From Psilocybe azurescens (lineage: Eukaryota > Basidiomycota > Agaricomycetes > Agaricales > Agrocybaceae), in contig JAJIRX010000681.1 of the NCBI GenBank assembly GCA_023853785.1, positions 62,001 through 126,000 on the forward strand: DNA of 64,000 bases, in the 5' to 3' direction. The position numbers and the translations under genes were made by a program. Below, piece after piece: positions 50,455 through 62,200 of the stretch. Below the pieces are notes generated by a model. That model did not search any database. It was given only the letters and a program-made list of their open reading frames with translations, and was not told the origin of the DNA. The stretch's first letter is position 1, and the number at the start of each line of letters is the position of its first letter.

Positions 50455-51880
50455 AAAAACCTCTGTATCAAACGAAAGTGCGGAACGTTTGAAAAACGAA
50501 TGGAATGCATCGTTCCAAAGTAGTTAATATCGATCTGCCTACAACAAATACACCAAGGCAATCAAGGAAAATCCATCCTACGAATGCTGTCTATTTTACT
50601 CCAACCGCGCAGCGCCAGCCTATTTTGAAGGAGTTCTATATTTTAAAGGAATATGTTGACCATCTATGTGCTTGAAATTTTCATGTATGCAGCTGCTGAC
50701 GCGGCAAAGGTTCAGTGAACTTGAGTGCTGGTGAGTTGTTGGTCATTCTCACTTGGGCGCTTATGATTAGGCCATGACACTAGATCCTACATTTGCCAGG
50801 GGTTGGTACCGATTTGCAACAGCAAGCGACGTAAGTATCAAGATCTGGAATCACTGTGCTTGCCTGATTGTTGGACACATATAACTAGTGCCTTTCATCA
50901 TGGTCGCAAAGTATAGACCTATGGAAGAAAGCCTTGAGTTGTCTACCTCCTGCAGAACAATCAATCGACGCAGAACAGAAAACCAGAATTCTATATACCG
51001 AATGTTTACGCAAGGCTGAATTGCAGAACTCTAAACATTTTTCGGCACCTTCAATGAGTTCTCTTCGGATTAATAGAGACAGGCTGTGGGAGAGAGCATC
51101 TGCCTTGCAGTACAATCTCATTGCTATTGCATGCTCACTTCGAAATTGAGCGTTTACATACTACGTGGGTCGTCCTGATCGCATATGGGGTAGATTGTTG
51201 GGTTCCTTCAATGCAGCTGCTTCTACTTACTTCATGTATGCCAGGCATTTCAGCAGGGCGTCGACACTGTATTTGCATTGGAGGAAAGGCTGGCCGATGG
51301 CAAAATGAGTGAAATTGGCAGAACAGACGTCAGTAATATTCCTACCGAACCCATTGCAATATTAAATAATTATACATGAAGGCCATTCTTAATATCTCCA
51401 ATGCTTTAATGTACGATCGCCGAGCTTTCCATATCAATTCCCCTCTCTGGCATGTCAAGTTCAAAAAACAAGGTACACACATCGTTTTTTTTTTCAACGA
51501 CGACCTGAAAGAATGCTTAAAATTTCAACCACCAAGTTATTTTCGTAGGTCGAGTGTGTAAAGCTTTTCTACCATCCTTTATTAGAGGGGTGAAAAGGCT
51601 ATTGATATCCGCCTTGCACGATGTCAGTGTACTTATAGCATCACAAAACATGCTTCTTAATGAAAATTTTGCAGGTATTTGCAGCAAAACTCCGAACTCA
51701 TGCATTGAAGACGCCATCACCAAAATGAATACTATAGGGGAGAAATCGGCCATTTCCAGCAGAAGAGGCCCTCTGTTACGGGATGCTTTGTTCAGAGGTG
51801 CTTCTCGCGTTAGTGTTGACAGTGGGACACTCTCATTGGAAGACACCGTGCAACCAAAAAAACTTGTGAGTTTTATGTCT
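50455..51880 (+). pseudogene. Decayed TPR-domain protein gene
   Basis: Fragments of a tetratricopeptide protein family common in agaricomycetes occur in order but in broken frames. The first TPR reads SAERLKNEWNASF, where Gly and Leu of the expected GNALF are lost. An in-frame TAA follows at 50525-50527, then YRSAYNKYTKAIKENPSYE and FYSNRAA. A second TPR is visible as AMTLDPTFARGWYRFATASD (about 50772-50830). It is followed by DLWKKALSCLPPAEQS. Later pieces, GVDTVFALEERLADGK, ALMYDRRAFHINSPLW and FIRGVKRLLISALHD, correspond to the C-terminal part of such proteins. Stop codons and missing helix parts make a functional product unlikely. Some breaks could be sequence error, but several residue changes point to real decay. 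Confidence 0.65.
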
Positions 51881-52337
51881 CAAACAAATATTTTGTGAAT
51901 TACTAACTTTTCCTTTGATAAGAAAAGCAAAGATAAATGGGCAAACAGCGGTGCTCAAAAACCAATCTACATTTGACGGTGTTTGGTGCTTATTCTGATT
52001 CATCATGTATCTATCCCTTCAATCTTGTTAGCCAAAAATAACACTTGTTGGTCCCATCCCAATGAACTGGTGTGCCCTTTCTTGAGAGACAAATAGCTAC
52101 TAGATCTAGAATGGGCCATCGGTATACACCTCGCGATGACATTATTGGTTCTTGTGGTGTATGTGATTACTCCAATAGAAACAAATACTATGATGGGCTA
52201 GGAGAACTTGACATTGGAATCTTCCGCAGCTTAAATCTCTTTACCAGACACAATACCATTAGTGGCAGATGTATCATTCAAGGTAGCAATCTAAAGTCAT
52301 GGCGCATCTACCTTTGCAATCTCTAGTCATCTCCAAC
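51881..52337. other. Intergenic region between the TPR pseudogene and PDR transporter 1
   Basis: About 460 bp that must include the 3' UTR of the PDR gene. A plus-strand open frame at 52072-52326 has no family features. Confidence 0.45.
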
Positions 52338-55300
52338 CTATCTTTTATGATATCGTAGATATTGAGAAGCAACTGGAAAACACAAAGATAGGTCATTAGT
52401 TTGTCAATGGTGGTATGCCAAATGGATTGAAGACTTGCTGATGGTGATGATCAGGTTAAAAACTAAATCATTTGTCAATGGGTATACTTCCGAAAGAAAA
52501 TAAACGAAATGCACCGAAGTAAGCAAAGAGCACGAACGCGTCTCTCCAGCGATTGGAGAACGAGATATTGAGCGGCTGATAATACTGGTCACCCACAGCG
52601 TACTGACAATACCGACAAGCCATCGAATCCGAGAGGTTGTCGATATAACCACCAAAAGCATCTACGAAGGGTTGTCCCCAGGATGCACAAGTTTGCCCTG
52701 AAGGGGGATCAAACACAGCAAATTCGTCCGATTGACATTTAATGACGAGACCGCTATTGAAGCTAAATAAGTAAGACTGTAGGAAACTTAAAATTTGTTC
52801 TTACTGTAATTCTGTGGAGACCATAGCAGCGAGGGTGCGTGTAAAAGGATCCAGTTGATACAACCAAGATTTCCAGAATTTCGCCATAGTGGGATAGGGT
52901 ATAGTGACACCACAAAATGTTCCAAGCACCATACCAAAGAAGGGGTTGAAAAGAACGGCAACCTATATCATGAGTAAACGAGAAATAAAGATAGAAAGTA
53001 TCAACTTACTTGTACGCTTGGCGACACTGCGGCAATCATCTGGCCCAAGGTAACGCCAAAGAGCAACATGAAGATTATGATAAGAAGCTGGAAGCCAGTC
53101 CCATTGATACCAGCACTCCCTTGTCCGAATCCCATTGGATATGCCTTGTGAGTAACTTAGCGCAGTTCAACGATGACGACGGTAAAGAAGTTTTACCATG
53201 AGGACCCAATACAGGATGCCGCAAAGAATACTATACGGGATTTCTCCAATCACTTGCCCGATGGCGAAGACATACGGAGAATACATTCGGCTTGATGATT
53301 CTAGCCGAAAGAGACAGAAATAAGAATGCCATCGTAAATTGAGAGAGCTCACCTCTAATAAAAATTCCTACAAAAGATGATTAACTCATGACCAATGCAA
53401 ACATCTAAAGCCCCTTTACTTCTATTACGAATGAATAACGGCTCGATCTGCGACATAACAATTGCTGGCAAAACGACAACCCAAAAGCTATAAATCAATA
53501 GAAATCAATAACACTATTGACATAGGGAAATAAAGAGAACAAACATAGCAAATATCCTGAACTGCATTTCTCGTACACTGTTTCCAATCTGCAAAAATGA
53601 CAGAGAAATGAAAAACGATATAAAGGCCGAGACAAAGAGTCTGCTAAAAATATAGTCGGGGGATCGCCAGAGTGCAACGTTATTCCTGCGTACAACTGTC
53701 TTTAGCTGATAGAAAAAGGAAGTTGCATCTACAGAGATTTGAAAGAATTCAGCATAATTGTCAAATATACTAATGAAGTAATGCCCACACGAGCTCAATT
53801 CGGACTCGGCCTGGATCTGGAAGGGACAAAGCTTCCTGCTTAATAGCTGCAATTTCTTCCTTAACCTGTTTAGATTCGGGTGACTCCAACCAGATATCCT
53901 TCCAGTCCTGGTTGCCTACACGAGGAGTTACACCAGCGCCGATAGCTTCAAGTATGTATTCTGCCGGATTGACGTTCAATGGGCAGATGGCCCCATTTCG
54001 CGAAAAGTATTCGCGCACGATACTCAAGTCCTCTCCTATATCTCCGAAATATACAGTTTCTCCACCTTTCTGCAGGAGAAGTAGACGATCAAAGCTTTCA
54101 AAGAGGAGAGAAGAAGGCTGGTGGATAGTACACAGGATAGCTTGTCCTTGATCAGCCAGTTTTCGCAGGAAACGAACAAGATTCCAAGCACTATAGTCAA
54201 ATCAAAGAATTAGCGATCACGAATACAGAAGGACAGAATTCAAAGTGACCTTTGAGCATCGAGACCTGAAGTTGGCTCATCTAAGAAAAGTAGAAGTTCC
54301 GGCTTGCTGGCGAGCTCGACGCCAATTGTCAACCGTTTGCGAGCCTCCATATCGAGACTGAGAACAAGTGCCTCGGATATCTCCTGAAGTTCCAAAAGCT
54401 CAATCATTTCTTCAACATATGCGTCCTTTTCCTCTTGAGGAACGCTTTCCGGTTGGCGGAGATACGCTGAGAAACGCATGGCTTCTCGAACAGTGGCGGT
54501 TCCTGTTTATCATTTTCCATCAACATCGACATACACAAGTTGAGGTGTTCTAACCTTCGTGTACATCCATTTGCTCGGCTGTTAAGAGGCAACATGAAAA
54601 CACAATGTTATGATAAATCAGAAATTCATACGTACCGTAAGCGGTGCTTCTCGCAAAATCAGATGTGAGTGGCTTTCCATCCACCAGAAAGTCACCATTG
54701 ATGATACCGATATTCTTTCTTTGAGCAAGAACGTCAAGACACGTAGTCTTACCTATCGACGATATATCAGAGGCTTGAGAGTAAAATAACTGGAATCGAT
54801 AGAATACCTGCTCCACTGGCGCCCATGAGCGCTGTTAAAGTGCCAGGTTTGACATGGCCCTTAATATCATGAAGAAGTCTAACGGGTCCTGAAGGTGTCG
54901 GGACAGTGTAGTTTAGGTTCTCCCAGGTAAAGGTTTTCCTATGTTTATGAATGACCTGATGCCTAAAAACGGATTGACAAAACGAATACGCCAAAGTACA
55001 GAGAGTAATCACATTTCGTTTGACTCAAGATCATCTTTGTGGTTTTGTCTTTTGGCCTGTCTTCTCTCACGCAGACTCGCGTTTAATTGTTTGGCTTCTT
55101 CGTCCTCCTTAGCGAACAACTTGATAGATAGATCCAAACCATATTGCTGCGCAGCCCAACAAGTTCAAACGTATTGGTGCAACGTGATGAGAAAAGACTT
55201 ACCGGGTAAAATTCCAATGCTAGAACCTGTGTCAACTGAAAAACTAGAAAGAAACCGACCAGAATGAGGAAATTGCGCCTCCACATGTCCGATACGTTCA

Positions 55301-58300
55301 AGCCAAATCCCATATGTATGTATGACACTCCTGATATGAGATTGCTTCCGCCTTCTGCGCCAAAGAGTGTACAGGCTTGATTGGGGCCCCAGCCCTTCTC
55401 TGAACATAAAACCTAGTCGTTGAAAATGGTAGCAGGTAATGACAAACAATGAACTTACGGATATTTATCGACACCAAATCCATTCCGAGGAACTACAGCA
55501 GCACCGTCGCAGGTGAGCTTTCGGAAAATAAGCCATATTTTTCACGTCTTTGGAGAAGTATGACCAACCGTGATCCGCATGAATTCGTTTTCCATGAGAG
55601 ACTGAAAGGCTAGAGTTCAAAGTCAACACACTAAAACCGAAATTGAAGATGCGAATCGCCTGCAACTCACCATACGCTACAGGATTGATGTAGTACTACG
55701 CAAGCCAAAATCTGGTCAATTTTTGGAATGGGTTCTGATAAAGAATAAGGACTCACGATCCAAAACAGCCATCTTTTCATTTTGATCACTGGCAAAAAGT
55801 AGCCGGTATATTCGATACTGCGAGAAGTATAAAGCTTCGTTCATGCAAAATTAGGGATAACCTACACGTTTGGAATGAAAAAACTGCAAGGCGGAAGGCT
55901 GAATCGAAGTTGAAACAGAGGAGGCCAAAAGTGCGGAAGAATCCTTGCATGACAAGGTAGGCAATATAGTTAAAGAGATGGAAGGTCCAGAAAGCACCGG
56001 CAGATCTGTGGAGGCCTGACATAAAGTAGATGATGATATTAAACACGAGGATACGTGAAGCAGAGAACGGAAGATCGGCCAGAGTGTTGGCAACAGCAAT
56101 TGCAGAAGCCCTGTACATGCTGTAGTTTGTCTAATGAAATGTTCAACATATTATACACTCTACTATAGGCAAATATCAAATACCTGTTTTCGTAGAATAG
56201 GCCTTCCAACCATTTGCATGAACATCTAAGACGACTGTCAAAACAAGTTCAGGAGGATGAAAAATGGTGAAACTCACTTCTCCAAAGGCATCTAGACATG
56301 TTGTCAGCAGGGCCGCAAAAATCACACTTCCACGCGTAAAAGCCCCACTGGATGTTGGTGATTGGCCGAAATATGCAGCACCAATCATAATCGCTAGGAT
56401 CTGAGCAAAAATCAAGCCAATTCCATATAAATAGGAGAGAAAATTACCGTGGATATCGAAAAATTGGTGTATAGTTGGAATTTGTCCTGTAGTTTCTGCT
56501 GGAATTGCCTGACTGTCAATGCTTTGATTTGTCCGGTATAACCGAGCGTGTAGGGACTCTTCTTCGACACGCCTTTCTTCTTGTCCGCAGCTACTGCAGC
56601 ACGGAAAGCCTCCTGATCAGCCTTCTCCGTTTCCATATGAAGCCTGTATTTCTCGAGCGTGTCCATGTTGTCAGCAGCATATTGAGATTTCTTGTAACTC
56701 GCTTCCAACGCTTCCGGCGTCGATGGCGTGTCTTCAGCTGATCGGCCAGGAGCAAAGCGACGTTCGTTCGGATCCGTGCACCCAGTGAGATAATCAGCTG
56801 TGCTTTGGCGAGGAAGTGATTGGAATCCCAAATTTTCAAAATAGGCTCGCGCCTCCGCAGGAGGTCCGTAAAATACTTGTCGACCTTGGTCGAGAACAAG
56901 AACTTTATCGAATAGCTCATAGATACTCTCTCCAGCTTGATATCTGTATCCGAAACACTTAGTGAAGACGGACGGTTTGAGAAGCTTCAATAGCTTACAA
57001 AGTGACAAAGGTGGTTTGACCAAGGATATCCGTCATAATCCGCAAGCTTTTGACAAAATCAAGAGCTGTCGACGCATCCAGACCACGTGGGTAGAATTGT
57101 CCCAACATTGAACTCGTGCACGGGTGGCCATCATCTCAGCGATGCTGATGCGCTTGCGTTCGCCGCCGGATACACCACGCACAAATTCATCGCCGACCAG
57201 GGTTTGTTTGGTGTGAGAAACATTCAGCATACGAAGGAGAGTGTCCGCCACTTCAGCGTCGAACTGTTTGCGAGTTACACCAGGCAGACGACCATTGGGC
57301 CCAGGAGTCTTTCTGTAAAAGGGTAAGATGTCAAAGATGCCTCAAGACATTGAACACACGCGTACGTAGACAAAGCGAATGCCAAGGTCTGAGCCACAGT
57401 TAAGGTGGCGATATGTATGTCATCTTTTGGTTATCTAGCGTGAGTACGAAATATCAAAACGATATCGAAGCTTCTCTACTGACCCTCTTGATTGTAAACA
57501 ACCTCTCCTTTGTAAAATTTTCGCATTTCCTCCGCTTCAATCCCTGCATACAAAACTTCGCCGGAAACTCTTGCATATCCTTCTCGCTGGTTTGCTATGG
57601 TCTTGAGAAACGTCGAACAACCAGACCTTGGGCATCCAAGGACGAGACACATTTCTCGAGGCTTCAATACCCCTGAGCACCTATATATGAGCCATGGTGA
57701 AAAGACGGTAAACTGATTTCAAACGAAAATATGCGCACGGATGTATTATCGTCTTCGTAGAAGATTTCTTGACGGGAAAAGAAGGGAAACCAAAGACCAT
57801 ATCAAAAGAATCGGTGCAGCACAAAAAGACATGATGGCGCCTCAAATACGCGTAAGTAAGCATGAAGTGTAGAGTATCACGCCAAAAATTCACCTCCCAG
57901 AGTTCCAACATAAATCTTGGGATACTGTCAGTTCAAATAGACATCATCGGTATATCTACTGCAGTACCTTGCTATCCATTCCCCCAGCTACCTTGACATA
58001 CAGATCATTCCAAACCACACCGACATTCTACCAAAGAAAGATTAGTTAGAGAATTTGGTAACACGCAACATATAGATGGGGGTTGCATACTTTATGCTTT
58101 ATACCTGCGTTCTGATTCGCGTCGTTCGAAGATGTCAGATATTCGCGGAGGTCGAAGTGATCATCAGCGGAGGCAGGGCCTTTTTCAATATCCTGACCAA
58201 TTGCATTCGATTCTGTCGACTTGGTACGATTCCTCGCCGCCTCTGAGCGCTTTGACAGTTGCCTAGAAAGTTCGTTGAATTGTTCTTGGGCACGAATGAC

Positions 58301-58360
58301 ATCGACATGTTGAGAGTTGTCAGCACAACTTGATACATCACCCTTTATCAGGCCTGCCAT
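52338..58360 (-). CDS. PDR-type ABC transporter 1 (ABCG full-size drug efflux pump)
   Basis: Plasma-membrane pump with the reverse (NBD-TMD)x2 layout. The start at 58360 gives [20 protein letters not shown], then [23 protein letters not shown]1 has Walker [11 protein letters not shown] (near 57637-57610), signature VSGGERKR (57173-57150) and Walker B CWDNST (near 57105). The linker has [23 protein letters not shown]2 has Walker A GASGAGKTT split by an intron (54830-54750), signature [12 protein letters not shown], and Walker [16 protein letters not shown] (near 54290-54250). The last loop holds [16 protein letters not shown] and [16 protein letters not shown], and the end reads [10 protein letters not shown]. 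The final intron (52373-52438) begins GC rather than GT. Two frame breaks are seen: two extra bases at 57089-57091, within Walker B, and one extra at 53802-53803. Confidence 0.88.
54081..54353. repeat. Identity tract A, copy in PDR transporter 1
   Basis: 273 bp, identical base for base to 60988-61260, including an intron. Flanking coding sequence of the two genes is clearly diverged. Confidence 0.85.
56473..57103. repeat. Identity tract B, copy in PDR transporter 1
   Basis: About 630 bp nearly identical to 63371-64000. Only about five substitutions and two indels were seen by eye. From about 56755 onward the tract, including an intron, is identical apart from the two-base G insertion. Confidence 0.85.
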
Positions 58361-59243
58361 CTGGTTGAAACAGTGGGAAGTGCAGCAGGATAGGGCATTG
58401 AGCACCAACGGACTTCAGTTATATAGATCCCATTCTCATTCGTAGTATTACCGCATCTTTGCATAGTCGCGGGCTCGAGAAAAGGCTTTCGTAACCAAAG
58501 ATAGAAATGACTCGCTTCTGACTCTTTCAGTCGGATCCGCAAGAAGAAAGAGGGCATTTTTGCCATCCGATTTGATGGTTGTGTATATGAAGAGTATAAA
58601 TAGAACAAAAACAAATGTAGTCAACTGGCAAAGGCCAATCTCGGATCACGGCTATATCATGCTTGAAAGACTTGTCATCTTACAGGCCTAACCGAAACAC
58701 AACCATCTCTACTTACGGCTGCGATACGATCGACTACCAGCAAGTCACCAGTAGGATGCCAACATTGAATATTTCTAGTCTGCGACTCGTTGGAACGAGC
58801 ATGTATTTAAACCGTTATTATATACATGTACAGTTCATCGCTGTTTAAATCAGTGATGTCACCACTGCATTGATCTCCAGATTTCCGGGCACGAGAGTAT
58901 CCTCGAGGACGAGAAATGCTCAATGTCTATTCTGACTAGAGGCTGGTAAATACCACTTCCTCGCCACAGCGGCCTCTGTCGACATCTGGTGCGGTCGTTA
59001 TCCGACACAAAGGAAGGCCACGGGCAGAATGGCTACAATGCTCTTGCCATGGGTGTTGGAATCAAAAAAGCAGACAAATGTAGGCACACTTTGGAACAGA
59101 CTCTGAACAACAAGCAGGCTTAAAACAGACGTACGCAGAGATGAGGTTAGCCACTCATATATTAAGCCACATATATAACTAAGTGGCGGGGCATATATAA
59201 CGAAAACATCTAAGTATATCTACGTGATATCTCGTCCTACCAT
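58361..59243. promoter_or_regulatory. Spacer between the tandem PDR genes (promoter of transporter 1)
   Basis: 883 bp between the ATG of transporter 1 and the stop of transporter 2. It contains an AT-rich stretch with repeated ATATATA-like words around 59155-59205. No PDRE-like (TCCGYGGA) palindrome was recognised. Confidence 0.45.
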
Positions 59244-62200
59244 CTATCTCTTATGGTATCGTAAGAATCGTGAGGCGACTACATAAATGAAATAAGTTAT
59301 AAGGAAACGAGTGGAAAATAGCGGAGAACTTACTGATAGTGATAATTAGGTTGAACACTGAGCAAGTATGAATGTTGAAAAATACACTTTCGGAGACAAA
59401 TGAGTAAACTTACCAAAGTAGGCAAAGAGGATGAATGCATCTCTCCAGCGATTGGAAAATGAGATGTTGAGGGGTTCATAGAATTCATCACCGAGTTTAA
59501 ATTGACAGTACCGGCAGGCCGCTGAATCCGCGAGGTTGTCAATGTAGCCGCCGAATGCATCTGCAAACGGTTTTCCCCAAGATGAACAAGTTTCCCCTGA
59601 AGGGGGATCAAATACAGCAAATTCGTCAGATTGGCATTTGATAGCCAGGCCGCTAACGGATAAAAAATTAAGGACCGTATGCAAAAGAATGGGGGAAAAG
59701 GCTTACTGCAATTCGGTGGAAACCATAGCAGCGAGGGTGCGCGTGTAAGGGTCCAATTGATACAACCAAGATCTCCAGAACTTGATCATGGTGGGGTACG
59801 GTAAAGTAACACCACAGAATGTTGCGAGTACAAGACCGATGAACGGGTTGAAAAGAACAGCAACCTCCATCGAGGGTTAGAAAATCAAGAAGGTCACAAG
59901 GAGAGCCAACTTACCTGCACGCTAGGGGGAGAGTGCAGCTACCATCTGGCCTAAGGTAACACCAAAGAGCAACATGAAGATGATGATCAAAAGTTGGAAA
60001 CCGGTTCCATTGGTACCAGCACTCCCTTGGCCGTATCCCATAGGGTAAACCTAGCGAGTGATTCAGCGTTACTAAAACAAAATAGGGAACAAAAGGAAGT
60101 TTACCATAAGCACCCAATATAGGATGGCGCAAAGGATACTGTAAGGAATTTCTCCAATCAACTGCCCAATGGCAAACACGTATGGAGAATAGATTCGACT
60201 TGACGATTCTATTAGAATAGAACAGCTAGTAAGAATTTCATATAAGAAGCATTTTTCCGAAAAGTCAGACCTCTGATGAAAATTCCTGAGGAACAGTCAG
60301 AAAAGGTCAAATCAAAATTGCACAAGGTCTTACTTCTATTGAAAATGAACAACGGTTCGATTTGCGACATTACGATTGCAGGCAACACAACAACCCAGAA
60401 TCTGAAAATTGTCAGTTTAGCCATACAATCATACCACATCAAATAAGGACGACTTACATGGCGAAAACCCTGAATTGAAGCTCTCGAACGCTATTTCCCA
60501 GCTGCAAGAATGACAGGGAAATGAAAAGAGAGATAAAGGTAGAGACGAAAAGCCTGCTGAAAATGTAATCCGGTGATCTCCAGAGTGCCATGTTGTTCCT
60601 GCGTACGACTGTTTTCAGCTGATAAAAGAAAGAAGTCGCATCTACCAGACAAAATCTCAGCGTCATCACCGAGAATAGAAATACAATGAAGCCTACAGGT
60701 GCTTAATTCGCCCCGGCCTGGATCTGGGCGCGCCAAAGCTTCCTTCTTAATGGCGGCAATTTCCTCTTTGACCCGCCTCGATTCAGGGGACTCTAACCAG
60801 ACGTCTTTCCAATCTTTATCGCCTACACGAGGAGTGACACCGGCGCCGATGGCCTCGAGCATGTATTCTGCTGGATTGACGTTGGATGGGCATACAGCTC
60901 CATTCCGCGCAAAGTAGTCTCTGATGATACTTGAATCTTGACCAATATCCCCAAAATAAACTGTTTCTCCGCCCCTCTGTAGCAATAGTAGACGATCAAA
61001 GCTTTCAAAGAGGAGAGAAGAAGGCTGGTGGATAGTACACAGGATAGCTTGTCCTTGATCAGCCAGTTTTCGCAGGAAACGAACAAGATTCCAAGCACTA
61101 TAGTCAAATCAAAGAATTAGCGATCACGAATACAGAAGGACAGAATTCAAAGTGACCTTTGAGCATCGAGACCTGAAGTTGGCTCATCTAAGAAAAGTAG
61201 AAGTTCCGGCTTGCTGGCGAGCTCGACGCCAATTGTCAACCGTTTGCGAGCCTCCATATCAAGACTGAAGACCAGTGCCTCGGATATCTCCTGAAGCTCT
61301 AAGAGCTCAATCATTTCTTCAACATATGCATCTTTTTCCTCTTGAGGAATGCTTTCCGGTTGGCGGAGATACGCTGAGAAACGCATGGCCTCTCGAACAG
61401 TGGCAGTTCCTGTACATTATTCCTTTTCAATGACGACTTCCATACAGCATGAACAAAACCCGAACCTTCATGAACATCCATTTGCTCCGCTTTTATAAAA
61501 ATGAGAACGATATTACGATATAACAAACTTAGATCGATACATACCATATGCCGTGCCTCTGGCGAAGTCGGACGTCAACGGACGTCCATCAACGAGAACA
61601 TCTCCGCTAATTACTCCGATATTTTTTCTTTGAGCAAGAACATCGAGACATGTGGTTTTCCCTGTCGAAGGAAACGAATCAGAGACCAGCAAACAACCTA
61701 GTACTGAAACACAAAACACCTGCACCGCTAGCGCCCATGAGGGCTGTCAAAGTACCGGGCTTGACATAACCTTGGACATCGTGAAGAAGCCTGAGAGTTC
61801 CTGACGGTGTCGGGACATGATAATTCAGGTTCTCCCAGGTGAATGTTTTCCTGTGTTTGATAGAATCATTATATCTAGAAGAAAGTGAGCATAGCAAACG
61901 AAAAGAGACAGCAAATGGCCCGCACTTCTCGTTTGCAGCGAAGTCTTCCTTCTGTTCGATTTGCTTCTTCGCCTGTTTCCTCCCACGTAGGTTCGCATTT
62001 AGTCGTTTGGTTTCCTCATCCTCCCTAGCATAAATCTTGATGGATAGATCCAAGCCGTATTGCTAGGTGGGACGACAAGGTAAGATATATTGGTACAGTT
62101 CGAGTGAAGATACACTCACGGGATAGAATTCCAGTGTTAAAATTTGGGTCAGTTGGAAGAGTAAAAGAAGCCAAGCAAAACAAGGAAATTTCGTCTCCAC

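Noticed and set aside
52404..52438. Alternative C-terminus of PDR transporter 1 ending at 52404
   Set aside because: Comparison with the paralogue shows that a GC-AG intron and the ending YLRYHKR are the better model.
58361..58614. Upstream frame MPSFFLRIRLKESEASHF as a first exon of PDR transporter 1
   Set aside because: It is in a different frame and has no clear donor/acceptor pair; the ATG at 58360 fits the family N-terminus better.
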